From the NCBI RefSeq assembly GCF_014323665.1, contig NZ_JABVEB010000062.1:1-32737 (forward strand): a stretch of DNA of 32,737 nt, written 5' to 3'. Below are positions 9,093 through 15,793 of the stretch, piece by piece (positions within the stretch are counted from its first letter, which is position 1; every line of letters starts with the position of its first letter). Both the position numbers and the translations under genes were made by a program. Under the pieces are notes generated by a model. The model was given only the letters and a program-made list of their open reading frames with translations. It had not been told where the DNA came from and did not search any database. Source of the DNA: Actinomadura sp. HBU206391 (GTDB taxonomy: Bacteria; Actinomycetota; Actinomycetes; Streptosporangiales; Streptosporangiaceae).

Positions 9093-9133
9093 ATGTAAAA
9101 AATACTAGACACCGTGTCGGCGTTGCTTTACAT
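9093..9133. promoter_or_regulatory. Concentric double palindrome upstream of the membrane protein/XRE/oxidoreductase operon
   Basis: Two inverted repeats share one centre at base 9113. The outer arms are ATGTAAA (9093-9099) and TTTACAT (9127-9133), and the inner arms are GACAC (9108-9112) and GTGTC (9114-9118). The structure ends seven bases before ATG 9141 and lies in an AT-rich island where the promoter is expected. It is the natural candidate operator for the XRE protein encoded second in this operon, which would make the operon autoregulated; that link is inferred. Confidence 0.6.
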
Positions 9134-9140
9134 TCGCGGC

Positions 9141-9569
9141 ATGGCGTTGGAAGAGAAACGTGCGTGGATCATGGCGGCGGTGACGGTCGGCACGTACGCC
9201 GTCTACGTCGCCGTCGTCCTGGGACGGCTGCTGCACACCCCGGTGGGCGAGGTCCATTACGTGGCGACACTGCTGTGGACGCTCGGGATCGCGATCACCG
9301 CGACCATCGTGCTGCACATCGCCGTCGCGATGGCCGCACCACAAGAGGCCGGCCGGCGCGACGAGCGTGACCGGGAGATCGGCCTGTTCAGCGAGCACGT
9401 CGGGCACTCGTTCGTGGTCATCGGCGGGGTCGCGGCCTTCTGCATGGCACTCGCCGAGCTGGACCACTTCTGGATCGCGAACGTCATGTACCTGGCGTTC
9501 GCCCTGTCGGCGATCTTCGAGTCCGTGTCGAAGATCTTCGCCTACCGCCGGGGTTTCCAGCCGTGGTGA
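9141..9569 (+). CDS. Small four-helix membrane protein
   Basis: A 142-residue protein with four clear hydrophobic helices (roughly residues 7-27, 38-62, 86-107 and 111-133) and short charged loops; the loop after helix 2 is rich in Arg, Asp and Glu. The start is set at ATG 9141, since an earlier in-frame GTG (9114) lies inside the palindromic operator. The stop overlaps the start of the XRE gene (GTGGTGA), which indicates translational coupling. Small membrane proteins of this general layout are often paired with a short XRE regulator in bacteria and archaea (for example DUF2178-type), but I cannot confirm the family. A role as membrane sensor or partner of the regulator is an inference. Confidence 0.75.
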   Translation: MALEEKRAWIMAAVTVGTYAVYVAVVLGRLLHTPVGEVHYVATLLWTLGIAITATIVLHIAVAMAAPQEAGRRDERDREIGLFSEHVGHSFVVIGGVAAFCMALAELDHFWIANVMYLAFALSAIFESVSKIFAYRRGFQPW

Positions 9570-9796
9570 AACCGACCAAGGTCACCAACTCGATCCGATC
9601 ACTGCGCTTCGCACACGGGGAGATGACCCAGGCGGAGCTGGCCGACCGTATCGGCGTGACCCGCCAGACCGTCATCGCGATCGAGCAAGGCCGGTACTCA
9701 CCGTCCCTCGAGATGGCGTTTCAGATCGCCCGAGCGTTCAAGGTCCCGCTCGACGAAGTGTTCCAGTACCCCGACAGTGAAGGAGACCCCCCATGA
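9563..9796 (+). CDS. Short XRE-family (YozG-like) HTH regulator
   Basis: This 77-residue protein is essentially one Cro/C1-type helix-turn-helix. MTQAELADRIGVTRQTVIAI forms the turn, followed by EQGRYSPSLEMAFQIARAF and the VPLDEVF strand/helix end typical of the stand-alone 65-75-residue XRE regulators next to membrane proteins. GTG 9563 or 9566 is the start, overlapping the preceding gene. Its stop overlaps the next start as ATGA. It most likely represses its own operon through the palindromes at 9093-9133. Confidence 0.9.
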   Translation: MVKPTKVTNSIRSLRFAHGEMTQAELADRIGVTRQTVIAIEQGRYSPSLEMAFQIARAFKVPLDEVFQYPDSEGDPP

Positions 9797-10773
9797 AGGC
9801 CATCGTCCAGGACGCGTACGGCTCCGCCGACGTCCTGGAACTCCGGGACATCGACCGTCCCGTACCCGCTGACGACGAAGTGCTCGTCCAGGTGCACGCG
9901 GCCGGCGTAGGCCCGGACGTCTGGCACCTCATGACGGGCCTGCCCTACGCGGTCCGGCTCTTCGCCGGGCTCCGTAAACCCAGGAACCCCGTCCGCGGCC
10001 AGGACGCCGCCGGACGGGTCGAAGCGGTCGGCGCGAAGGTGACCCGGTTCAAGCCCGGCGACGAGGTCTTCGGCGTCTGCGAAGGTTCGTTCGCCGAGTA
10101 CGCGCGCGCCAAAGCCGACAAGCTCGCGCCCAAACCGCGGAACCTCAGCTTCGAGCAGGCCGCCGCCCTCCCCATCTCCGGCATCACCGCGTTCCAGGTC
10201 CTACGCGACAAGGGACGTCCGCAACCGGGCCGGCAGGTCCTCATCATCGGCGCCTCCGGCGGCATAGGCACCCTCGCGGTGCAGCTCGCCGCGGGTTACG
10301 ACGCCAAGGTCACCGGCGTCTGCGGCCCCGGCAAGGCCGACCTCATCCGCTCACTGGGCGCCACCGACGTCATCGACTACACCAGCGAGGACATCACCGG
10401 CGGCGCCCGCCGCTACGACGTCATCCTCGACATCGCGGGCAACCGCCCCCTGTCCGTCCTGCGCCGCGCCCTCGCCCCCCACGGCACCCTCGTCCTCGTC
10501 GGCGGCGAGAACGGAGACCGCTGGCTCGGCGGCCTGGACCGTTCGCTCCGCGCCCTTCTGCTCTCGCCCTTCCTCCGCCAGACCCTCCGCGGCCACTTTT
10601 CGCGAGAGCGCCACCAGGACCTCCTGGTCCTCAAGGACCTGGCCGAAAGCGGGGAACTCACCCCGGTCGTCGACCGCACCTACCCTCTCGGCGAAGCCGC
10701 CGCCGCCATGCGCCATCTTGAGGACGGACACCCTCAGGGCAAGATCGTCGTCAGCGTCACGGACGGTTCGTGA
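9793..10773 (+). CDS. NAD(P)-dependent alcohol dehydrogenase / quinone-oxidoreductase-like MDR protein
   Basis: This 326-residue medium-chain dehydrogenase/reductase has an N-terminal GroES-like domain (about residues 1-120, with GQDAAGRVEAVG) and a nucleotide-binding domain with IIGASGGIGTLAVQLA (about 150-165), the AxxGxxG variant typical of the zinc-free quinone-reductase branch. The catalytic zinc Cys/His ligands of classical alcohol dehydrogenases are not evident. The reaction is probably NADPH-dependent reduction of an enone, quinone or aldehyde; the substrate is unknown. ATG 9793 overlaps the regulator's stop (ATGA) and GGAG lies just upstream. Its 3' end overlaps the convergent 45-residue gene by 17 bp. 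Confidence 0.92.
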   Translation: MKAIVQDAYGSADVLELRDIDRPVPADDEVLVQVHAAGVGPDVWHLMTGLPYAVRLFAGLRKPRNPVRGQDAAGRVEAVGAKVTRFKPGDEVFGVCEGSFAEYARAKADKLAPKPRNLSFEQAAALPISGITAFQVLRDKGRPQPGRQVLIIGASGGIGTLAVQLAAGYDAKVTGVCGPGKADLIRSLGATDVIDYTSEDITGGARRYDVILDIAGNRPLSVLRRALAPHGTLVLVGGENGDRWLGGLDRSLRALLLSPFLRQTLRGHFSRERHQDLLVLKDLAESGELTPVVDRTYPLGEAAAAMRHLEDGHPQGKIVVSVTDGS

Positions 10774-10894
10774 GCGGGGTGAGCCGGTGGATGTCGTGAC
10801 GAGCCCGTAGCGCCGCGATCTCGGTCTGATCCGGCGGGCCTGAGGCGGCGAGCAGCTCGGTGAGCTCCTGGCACTCCGCGCGGCGGCGGTTCAC
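10757..10894 (-). CDS. 45-residue coupled protein, function unknown
   Basis: GTG 10894 overlaps the stop of the preceding gene as GTGA, so this short frame is probably translated by coupling. The peptide is hydrophilic and helix-prone: NRRRAECQELTELL, a PPDQ turn, then EIAALRARHDIHRL, consistent with two short helices. I do not recognise a family. It is the third gene of the minus-strand operon that starts with the RsbW-like ATPase, and it ends 17 bp inside the convergent oxidoreductase gene. The case for it being real rests on the exact overlap and the protein-like composition. Confidence 0.5.
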   Translation of the reverse strand: MNRRRAECQELTELLAASGPPDQTEIAALRARHDIHRLTPLTNRP

Positions 10895-11199
10895 GTCGAT
10901 GGCGCTTCCCGCTGACGGCCGATGCGCCTGCGAGGTCTGCAATCACAGCCTCGGTGATCGTGGCCCAAGTCGAACCCTGCTGCTGTGAGAGCCGCTTCGA
11001 TCTCCGCCACCCGAACCGGGCCGATTCCACCGATGGCTGTCAGTTTGCGCTCCTGTGCCAGCCGCAGCACATCCCCGACCGTCTTCGGTCGCTCATCCGG
11101 ATACATGCCGTAAGCAGCGGCCAGTGGCCGACGGGCATGCTCCGACAATCCGAGACAGTCGATCGGACACGCTTGCGTCACCAGGCTCGTATCGCTCAT
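10891..11199 (-). CDS. Small RNA polymerase alpha-CTD-like protein
   Basis: This 102-residue protein resembles the C-terminal domain of the RNA polymerase alpha subunit across residues 12-79. It begins PIDCLGLS like the PVDDLELT start of alpha-CTD, then has TVGDVLRLAQ for the IGDLV helix, IGGIGPVRVAEI for the helix-hairpin-helix (NLGKKSLTEI in E. coli), and ALTAAGFDLG for the last helix. The Arg/Asn pair that contacts UP-element DNA in E. coli is not conserved (the stretch reads EHARRPL). The C-terminal 20 residues are basic with two Cys (CDC). ATG 11199 overlaps the ATPase stop as ATGA, and its own stop overlaps the next GTG. The free-standing domain may contact RNA polymerase or DNA; that role is inferred. 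Confidence 0.7.
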   Translation of the reverse strand: MSDTSLVTQACPIDCLGLSEHARRPLAAAYGMYPDERPKTVGDVLRLAQERKLTAIGGIGPVRVAEIEAALTAAGFDLGHDHRGCDCRPRRRIGRQREAPST

Positions 11200-11638
11200 G
11201 AGATCGCCAGCTTTGCCCAGACCCATTTGCCGCCGTGCTCGGTGCGAGTCACTCCGCACTCAGAGGCCAGTTCCCGGGCGAGCGACAGCCCCCAGCCGCC
11301 GTTGTCGTCGAAGTTCTCTTCTGAGAGATCCAGATCATCGAGTTCCAGCTCCACCACCGGTCGGGGGCTGGGCATCTGATCGCTGGAGTCCCACCCACCA
11401 CCACGCAGGTGGGTTCCCGGCGGAAGCAGACACGGATCTTGCCCTCGGGCGTCGCCGCACAGGCATTGGTGATCAGCTCAGCCGCTATCAGAGACGCGTT
11501 GAACGCCAGATGCGGCAGCTTCCACGCTATGAGGCGAAGGCCCATCCGGTGACGCACCTCGGCGGCCACCGTTTCGGCCGCAAGACAGGTCATGTCCAGC
11601 TCACCAAGGATCAACGTGTTAGCGCCCATCACGTCCAC
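11196..11638 (-). pseudogene. RsbW-type ATP-binding protein interrupted by a one-base frameshift
   Basis: Read in one frame from GTG 11638 (AGGA five bases upstream; ATG 11629 is the alternative), the protein has a normal start and the N-box AAELITNACAA, ending near CVVVG. The rest of the family pattern continues only in another frame from about 11397: WDSSDQMP (G1 region), then NGGWGLSLARELA (G2 box), then GGKWVWAKLAIS and a stop at 11196-11198 that overlaps the next ATG. The frame changes in the G-rich stretch GTGGTGGTGGGTGGGACTCC (about 11391-11402). Adding one base there restores 147 residues, the usual length of these anti-sigma-like HATPase domains. It is a real mutation, a sequencing error, or less likely a recoding site. 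The partner genes are the divergent XRE-DUF397 pair. Confidence 0.78.
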
Positions 11639-11682
11639 TCTCGTCCTGACAATTTCTGCGAAAAGAGTGCACCTTTTTGAGA

Positions 11683-11700
11683 TACGTTCGCTACGTTCGC
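11683..11700. promoter_or_regulatory. Tandem 9-bp direct repeat between divergent ATPase and XRE genes
   Basis: TACGTTCGC occurs twice head to tail (11683-11691 and 11692-11700), in the 92-bp AT-richer gap between the divergent genes and 30 bp before the XRE ATG. This is a plausible binding site for the XRE-DUF5753 protein controlling both directions. No binding data support it. Confidence 0.45.
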
Positions 11701-11730
11701 GCATCAAACGCAACAACCGGAGGGTTACAG

Positions 11731-12540
11731 ATGAGCGCCCGAGAGTCACTGAACCCGGAAGGCTCAATGTGGGATCTCATAGCCGTCCAACTGCGCAGAC
11801 ACCGCGAGGAGCGCAAGATGTCCGGCTCAGCTCTCGGAACATTGCTCGATCTCGATCGGTCCAGTGTTTCGCGTCTTGAGTCAGGACAGATCAAGCTGCT
11901 GGAGAAGCACGCCCGAAAGCTTGATCGGGAATGGGACACAGCCGATCTCTTCACCGTTCTCGTTCGCTTCGCCAAAGAAGGCCACGACCGAGAGTGGTTC
12001 AAGACGCACACCGAGATGGAGGCCAGGGCATCTGAGCTGCGGATCTGGGAGCTTTCCTGGGTTCCCGGACTGCTCCAGACAGAGAGCTTCACCCGAGCGC
12101 AGGTCGTGGCAGCCGGACTCGACAACATCGATTCGCGCGTGGCTCATCGCATGAAGCGCCAGGAAGCTCTCAGCCGCACGCCGCCGCCACTCCTGTGGGT
12201 GATCCTGGACGAGGGCGTCATCCGTCAACCGGTCGGCTCTTCCCAGGTCATGCGAGACCAACTTGCCCACCTCCTGGCCCTGGCCGCGCTTCCCAACATC
12301 TCCATCCGGATCGTCCCCACCCGCGTAGGTGCGCACGTCGGACGGGATGGCTCATTCAAGATCATGACCGTGGACGGTGCCGACGCGGCGTACATCGAAG
12401 CAAGCGAAGAGGGGCGACTTGTCGTAGACGCAACAGATGTACGCTCGTTCCGAGCAAGATTCGACCGCATTGGCGATCGAGCGAACCCCGTAGACGCATC
12501 GATCGAGCTAATAGAGCAAGTGATGGAGGGGCACAGGTGA
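11731..12540 (+). CDS. XRE regulator with DUF5753 (WhiJ/Scr1-like)
   Basis: A 269-residue protein. An N-terminal XRE helix-turn-helix occupies about residues 16-70 (SGSALGTLLDLDRSSVSRLE). A DUF5753 domain follows (about 85-265) with the hallmark VPGLLQTESFTRAQ at 111-124 and LDEGVIRQPVGS later. ATG 11731 follows GGAGG at good spacing; the frame is open back to 11677 but that part is non-conserved. The stop overlaps the DUF397 start (GTGA). Proteins of this architecture paired with a DUF397 protein and an AbaA-type ATPase are abundant in filamentous actinomycetes and include developmental regulators such as WhiJ. The usual model is that the DUF397 partner relieves DNA binding by the XRE protein. 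Confidence 0.93.
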   Translation: MSARESLNPEGSMWDLIAVQLRRHREERKMSGSALGTLLDLDRSSVSRLESGQIKLLEKHARKLDREWDTADLFTVLVRFAKEGHDREWFKTHTEMEARASELRIWELSWVPGLLQTESFTRAQVVAAGLDNIDSRVAHRMKRQEALSRTPPPLLWVILDEGVIRQPVGSSQVMRDQLAHLLALAALPNISIRIVPTRVGAHVGRDGSFKIMTVDGADAAYIEASEEGRLVVDATDVRSFRARFDRIGDRANPVDASIELIEQVMEGHR

Positions 12541-12731
12541 CTCCCGTCTGGCGCAAGTCCAGCCACAGCGGAAGCAGCGGCGACCAGAGCGACTGCGTCG
12601 AAGTTGCGCGGCTCTCCGGAAACATCGGCCTCCGAGACAGCAAGGCCCCCGACACCGGACACCTCATCCTCACCGCTGAAAGCTTCGCTGACCTTATCGC
12701 CAGCGTGAAGCGGGATGAGTTGAACATCTAA
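12537..12731 (+). CDS. DUF397 small protein
   Basis: This 64-residue protein has the complete DUF397 signature: WRKSSHSG at residues 5-12, DCVEVA at 19-24, LRDSK at 32-36 and a C-terminal SFADLIASVK. GTG 12537 overlaps the XRE stop as GTGA, so the pair is co-translated. DUF397 proteins are the customary partners of XRE-DUF5753 regulators and are thought to modulate them by direct contact. The gene is followed after about 20 bp by a strong terminator. Confidence 0.93.
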   Translation: MTPVWRKSSHSGSSGDQSDCVEVARLSGNIGLRDSKAPDTGHLILTAESFADLIASVKRDELNI

Positions 12732-12750
12732 ACGACGTAACAGCACTACA

Positions 12751-12775
12751 AGCCCCGACCACGGTCGGGGCTTTT
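12751..12775 (+). terminator. Rho-independent terminator after the XRE-DUF397 pair
   Basis: AGCCCCGACC (12751-12760) and GGTCGGGGCT (12763-12772) form a perfect 10-bp inverted repeat followed by T residues (12773-12775). In the RNA about eight pairs with a small loop are realistic. It lies 19 bp after the DUF397 stop. Confidence 0.85.
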
Positions 12776-13050
12776 CCATCTCAAGGCCAGGCAGGCCACC
12801 GCCCGCCAGCTCAGAGCCGCACGGTCACGGCACAGGGATGGCCGCTCCAGTTCACGATTGATTTCGTGCTGTGGTTCAGGGCACAAGTAGCGCGGACGTG
12901 CTTCAAGCAAAGCACCCGAGCTCAGGGAGTCAGCAGCACCCCCAACATCCAAGCCGAGAGTGCAGACCTGTGGTGGAAGTCCATAAAGCTATCTTCTACG
13001 GCCCCACTTTGAGGTGGCGGCATCAGCGGACGGGCCAGCGTGGGCGGCAC

Positions 13051-13290
13051 TCAGCCGGCGAGCATGGCGACCGAGAGTTTCCACAGGCGTCCAGCGTCGG
13101 CCGGGTCGAGTGCATGGGCGGCGATCCCGCTGACTCGAGCGCTTCGCCGACCGTGGCGGGATCATACGGAAGCGCTTCCCCACAGTTCTCGAACTACCGG
13201 CCGCCGACCCCGTCCAGGAACGGGGACGCCGCGTGGAGCACCGAGGCCGACCGGACCGAACGCGTGCCCAGCACTCTGCTGACACTGGTA
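13051..13290 (-). pseudogene. 3' remnant of a short-chain dehydrogenase (SDR) gene
   Basis: Reading the minus strand, one frame gives SVLHAASPFLDGVGGR, then a TAG codon (13196-13194), then FENCGEALPYDP. This is the C-terminal part of the SDR subfamily with the GVGGRYFEDCNEA pattern, where the TAG replaces the usual Tyr. After a frame change near 13110, another frame gives GIAAHALDPADAGRLW and a short tail, ending at TGA 13053-13051. No SDR N-terminus (TGxxxGxG, YxxxK) is visible above about 13290, so only the last 70-80 codons survive. The rest of the gene-free stretch 12781-13496 shows no other recognisable product. It is ancestral cargo lost by deletion and point mutation. Confidence 0.68.
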
Positions 13291-13496
13291 GCGGCAGGGA
13301 CAGCCGTCCGTCGAGGGCCGTTCGGTGATCACGGCAAGGACGCGGTATCCCCGTGCGATTTGCCGAAGCGGCAACTGGATTCGCGGGGTCTCACCGTCCG
13401 CCGGATGATTGACGAGAACTGTTGGACGGTGGGCCGGTCTGGTATCGCCAGACCACGTGCACTCGGCACCCCAGGATCGAAAGCTTTGGAGGCTCA

Positions 13497-14483
13497 ATGT
13501 CGCAGCCCGCTCCGGTCGCGGACATCACGCATCGTCTGGTCTCGTCTTCCGCCGGCCGCATCCACCTAGTGGAGCAGGGCTCCGGGCCGCTGGTGCTGCT
13601 GGTGCACGGGTTCCCCGAATTCTGGTACTCCTGGCGCCACCAGTTGCCGGTACTGGCCGCGGCCGGCTACCGGGCCGTCGCCGTCGATGTTCGTGGCTAT
13701 GGCCGCTCCTCCGAGCCTGAGAGCGTGGCCGCGTACCGGATGCTGGAACTGGTGGAGGACAACGTCGCCGTTGTGCACGCCCTGGGCGAGCGGACGGCAG
13801 TGATCGTGGGCCACGACTGGGGCGCGACCATCGCGGCCGGCTCGGCCCTCGTCAGACCCGACGTCTTCCGCGCGGTCGGGCTGCTGAGCGTGCCCTACCT
13901 GCCGCGCGGCGGACCGCGGCCCAGCGAGGTCTTCGCGCAGATGGGCGGAGAGGAGGAGTTCTACGTCAGCTACTTTCAGGAGCCGGGCCGGGCCGAGGCC
14001 GAGATCGAACCGGACGTCCGAGGCTGGCTCGCCGGCTTCTACGCCGCCCTGTCCGCCGACACCATGCCGCCGGCCGACGCCCCGGACCCGCACTTCGTCT
14101 CCCGGGGCGGGAGGCTGCACGACCGTTTCCCCGCCGGTCGGCTGCCCGCCTGGCTCAGCGAGGACGATCTCGATGTCTACGCCGCGGAGTTCGAGCGGAC
14201 GGGAATGAGCGGGGCACTGGGCCGCTACCGGAACATGGACCGGGACTGGGAAGACCTCGCCGACTTCGACGGCTCCCCCATCACCCAGCCGTCCTTGTTC
14301 ATCGGCGGCACGGCGGACGCCTCCACCACCTGGATGGCCGACGCCATCGAGGCATACCCCGCCACCCTGCCGGGCCTGGTCTCCTCACACATACTCGACG
14401 GCTGCGGCCACTGGATCCAGCAGGAGCGCCAGAAGGAGGTCAACGAGATCCTGACCGGCTGGCTCGCCTCCCTGCCCACCTGA
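13497..14483 (+). CDS. Epoxide hydrolase (alpha/beta-hydrolase fold)
   Basis: This 328-residue protein has the epoxide-hydrolase pattern: oxyanion motif HGFPEFWYSWRHQ (residues 37-49), nucleophile Asp107 in GHDWGA, and a C-terminal His in CGHWIQQE. FIGGTADAS is the likely region of the third catalytic acid. The cap region between about 145 and 240 contains several Tyr that could supply the ring-opening pair. It should hydrolyse an epoxide to a diol through a covalent Asp ester, in the cytosol. The start is ATG 13497 with GGAGG five bases upstream; the frame is open back to 13422 but unconserved. Haloalkane dehalogenases share much of this pattern, but the HGFPE and DWGA context favours an epoxide hydrolase. 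Confidence 0.9.
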   Translation: MSQPAPVADITHRLVSSSAGRIHLVEQGSGPLVLLVHGFPEFWYSWRHQLPVLAAAGYRAVAVDVRGYGRSSEPESVAAYRMLELVEDNVAVVHALGERTAVIVGHDWGATIAAGSALVRPDVFRAVGLLSVPYLPRGGPRPSEVFAQMGGEEEFYVSYFQEPGRAEAEIEPDVRGWLAGFYAALSADTMPPADAPDPHFVSRGGRLHDRFPAGRLPAWLSEDDLDVYAAEFERTGMSGALGRYRNMDRDWEDLADFDGSPITQPSLFIGGTADASTTWMADAIEAYPATLPGLVSSHILDGCGHWIQQERQKEVNEILTGWLASLPT

Positions 14484-14499
14484 CAATCGCCTCGGGCGG

Positions 14500-15027
14500 C
14501 TAGCGGCCGAGATGTTCGGTCGGGTGACGATCGTTCATCGCCACGTCGGTCCGAGAGTTCGGGGCCTCCGCCGGGCCGTACCAGGTGAAGGCGATGGCGG
14601 CCACGAGCGCGGCCACGGTCGCGAAGCTGAGAGCGATGGAACGGCGCAGGTCGGTGACGGCGTCAAGTGCCTCACGCCGTTCGCGCTGGAGCAGTTCCCG
14701 CGCGGTGGGCTCCCATTCCTCGCGGCGCGGCAGTCCGTAGCCGGCGCGCATCCCGAAGAAGATCCCGAGCGTCGCGAACACGAGCGCGAGAAGCAGGAGA
14801 CCTCCGACCGTGATCCGGACCCACGGGTCCAGACCGTCCAGGGTGCTCCTGCCCTTCACGACACTGACCGTCGTCACGATCCCGACGAGCCCCGTCAGGC
14901 CATTGCGCCACTTATCGGCCTGTGCCCGTACCCTGCCGATTTCGTCCTGCCGAAGTTCCTGAAGCCGCCGGGCCCTCCAACGATCGAGGGGACCGGCCTC
15001 CCGCCCCGGAGAGACGCGCACGCCCAT
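14500..15027 (-). CDS. Three-helix membrane protein, last gene of the TPR/CHAT operon
   Basis: This 175-residue protein has a basic N-terminus and an amphipathic RWRARRLQELRQDEI stretch, then hydrophobic helices at about residues 42-58, 70-92 and 130-150. Between helices 2 and 3 is a charged segment of the type ELLQRERREALDAV. The start is ATG 15027, which shares bases with the upstream stop (TGATG), so translation is coupled to the cysteine-rich protein. I know no family. In its context (TPR, CHAT remnant, Cys-rich protein) it could be the membrane component or effector of a sensor operon; that is speculation. It is convergent with the epoxide hydrolase. Confidence 0.72.
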   Translation of the reverse strand: MGVRVSPGREAGPLDRWRARRLQELRQDEIGRVRAQADKWRNGLTGLVGIVTTVSVVKGRSTLDGLDPWVRITVGGLLLLALVFATLGIFFGMRAGYGLPRREEWEPTARELLQRERREALDAVTDLRRSIALSFATVAALVAAIAFTWYGPAEAPNSRTDVAMNDRHPTEHLGR

Positions 15028-15374
15028 CAGGGGCCCCATTCCACGAAAAGGCTCCACAGGCGTCCGCAGCCGGTCTCTCCGTCGGGCGCTTCGAGATGGG
15101 GGTTGCCGCAGGCGCAGAGAATGTCGACCACGCGGCTTGCCTGGTCGCCGGGATGGAGGTCCCGGCTGATCACGGCCAGTGGCTCGACGTGGGTCATCGG
15201 ACCACCGCATGCGGGACACGGGCCGGTGACGAGAATGTGGTCGGGCTCGAGCTCGTCAGGGAGCAGGGTCACCTCCGCGGTGGTCGCGGCGCGCTCGTTC
15301 AGGTCGCCGCTCTGCTCGGCCTGGTACGTGATGGAACGATGCCCGTCGGCGGGCTCCGGGTCGGCGGATCTCAC
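15027..15374 (-). CDS. Cysteine-rich (zinc-ribbon-like) small protein
   Basis: A 115-residue hydrophilic protein with CPAC at 53-56, CAC at 87-89 and one more Cys at 103 (TGCG). The first pair is a typical zinc knuckle, and the later Cys with the CGN turn could complete a metal site. The start is GTG 15374, behind GAGAGGG and overlapping the CHAT-fragment stop as GTGA. Its own stop overlaps the start of the membrane protein. The frame is open to 15443 but that part belongs to the CHAT gene. Function is unknown; a structural zinc site is likely but unproven. Confidence 0.7.
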   Translation of the reverse strand: MRSADPEPADGHRSITYQAEQSGDLNERAATTAEVTLLPDELEPDHILVTGPCPACGGPMTHVEPLAVISRDLHPGDQASRVVDILCACGNPHLEAPDGETGCGRLWSLFVEWGP

Positions 15375-15793
15375 GAACGTCCCTCTCCTCCAGTCGGGGC
15401 GTCGATGCCCGTCACGGCGCCTTGGCAGATGAAGGCGGCCCACGTCGAGGCGTCCGGTCCGTCCTCGGCCAGCCGGCGTTGTGCCATGGCGAGCGCCGTG
15501 GCCACGTCGGCGCCTGACGCCAGTTCACTGTAGAAGCCGGCCATGAACGTCGCGGTGGTCCGGTCGGGAATCCTCCAGAGGGTCATGACCACGCTCATGG
15601 CACCGGCGATCCGGAAGGCCCGGCGCAGGCCGAAGACGCCTTCGGCGCCGGCGTCGTGGCCGAGGCCGCTGTCGCATGCCGAGAGCACCGCGAGGCGGGT
15701 GCCCGCGAGCCGCAGGTGCGCCGCCTCGGCTCCGGTCAGTACCCCGTTGCCCGCCCGGTCGGGTGGACGGCCTCCCGCCAGCCAGGTGTTCAC
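15371..15793 (-). pseudogene. C-terminal fragment of a CHAT-domain (caspase-like) protein
   Basis: About 140 residues match the last half of a CHAT protease domain: NTWLAGGRPPDRAGNGVLTG, the catalytic Cys in LAVLSACDSGLG, EGVFGLRRAFRIAGA, SVVMTLWRIPD, and the closing TWAAFICQG. The first half of the domain, including the catalytic His (usually in an HxxTHG context), is absent. In complete actinomycete TPR-CHAT proteins the text GVNTWLAGG is internal, so about 300-350 residues seem to have been deleted between the TPR part and this point, with a frame change. A GTG at 15793 overlaps the TPR stop as GTGA, so the fragment might still be translated. Without the His it should not be a protease. 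Confidence 0.75.

Noticed and set aside
13162..13497. A 111-codon minus-strand frame that at first looked like a transposase N-terminus
   Set aside because: Its Cys-containing stretch does not follow a transposase zinc-finger pattern, and its 3' part coincides with the SDR remnant in a different frame.
12871..13569. A 232-codon plus-strand frame in the gap before the epoxide hydrolase
   Set aside because: It has no protein-like pattern and runs antisense to the SDR remnant and into the start of the epoxide hydrolase in another frame.
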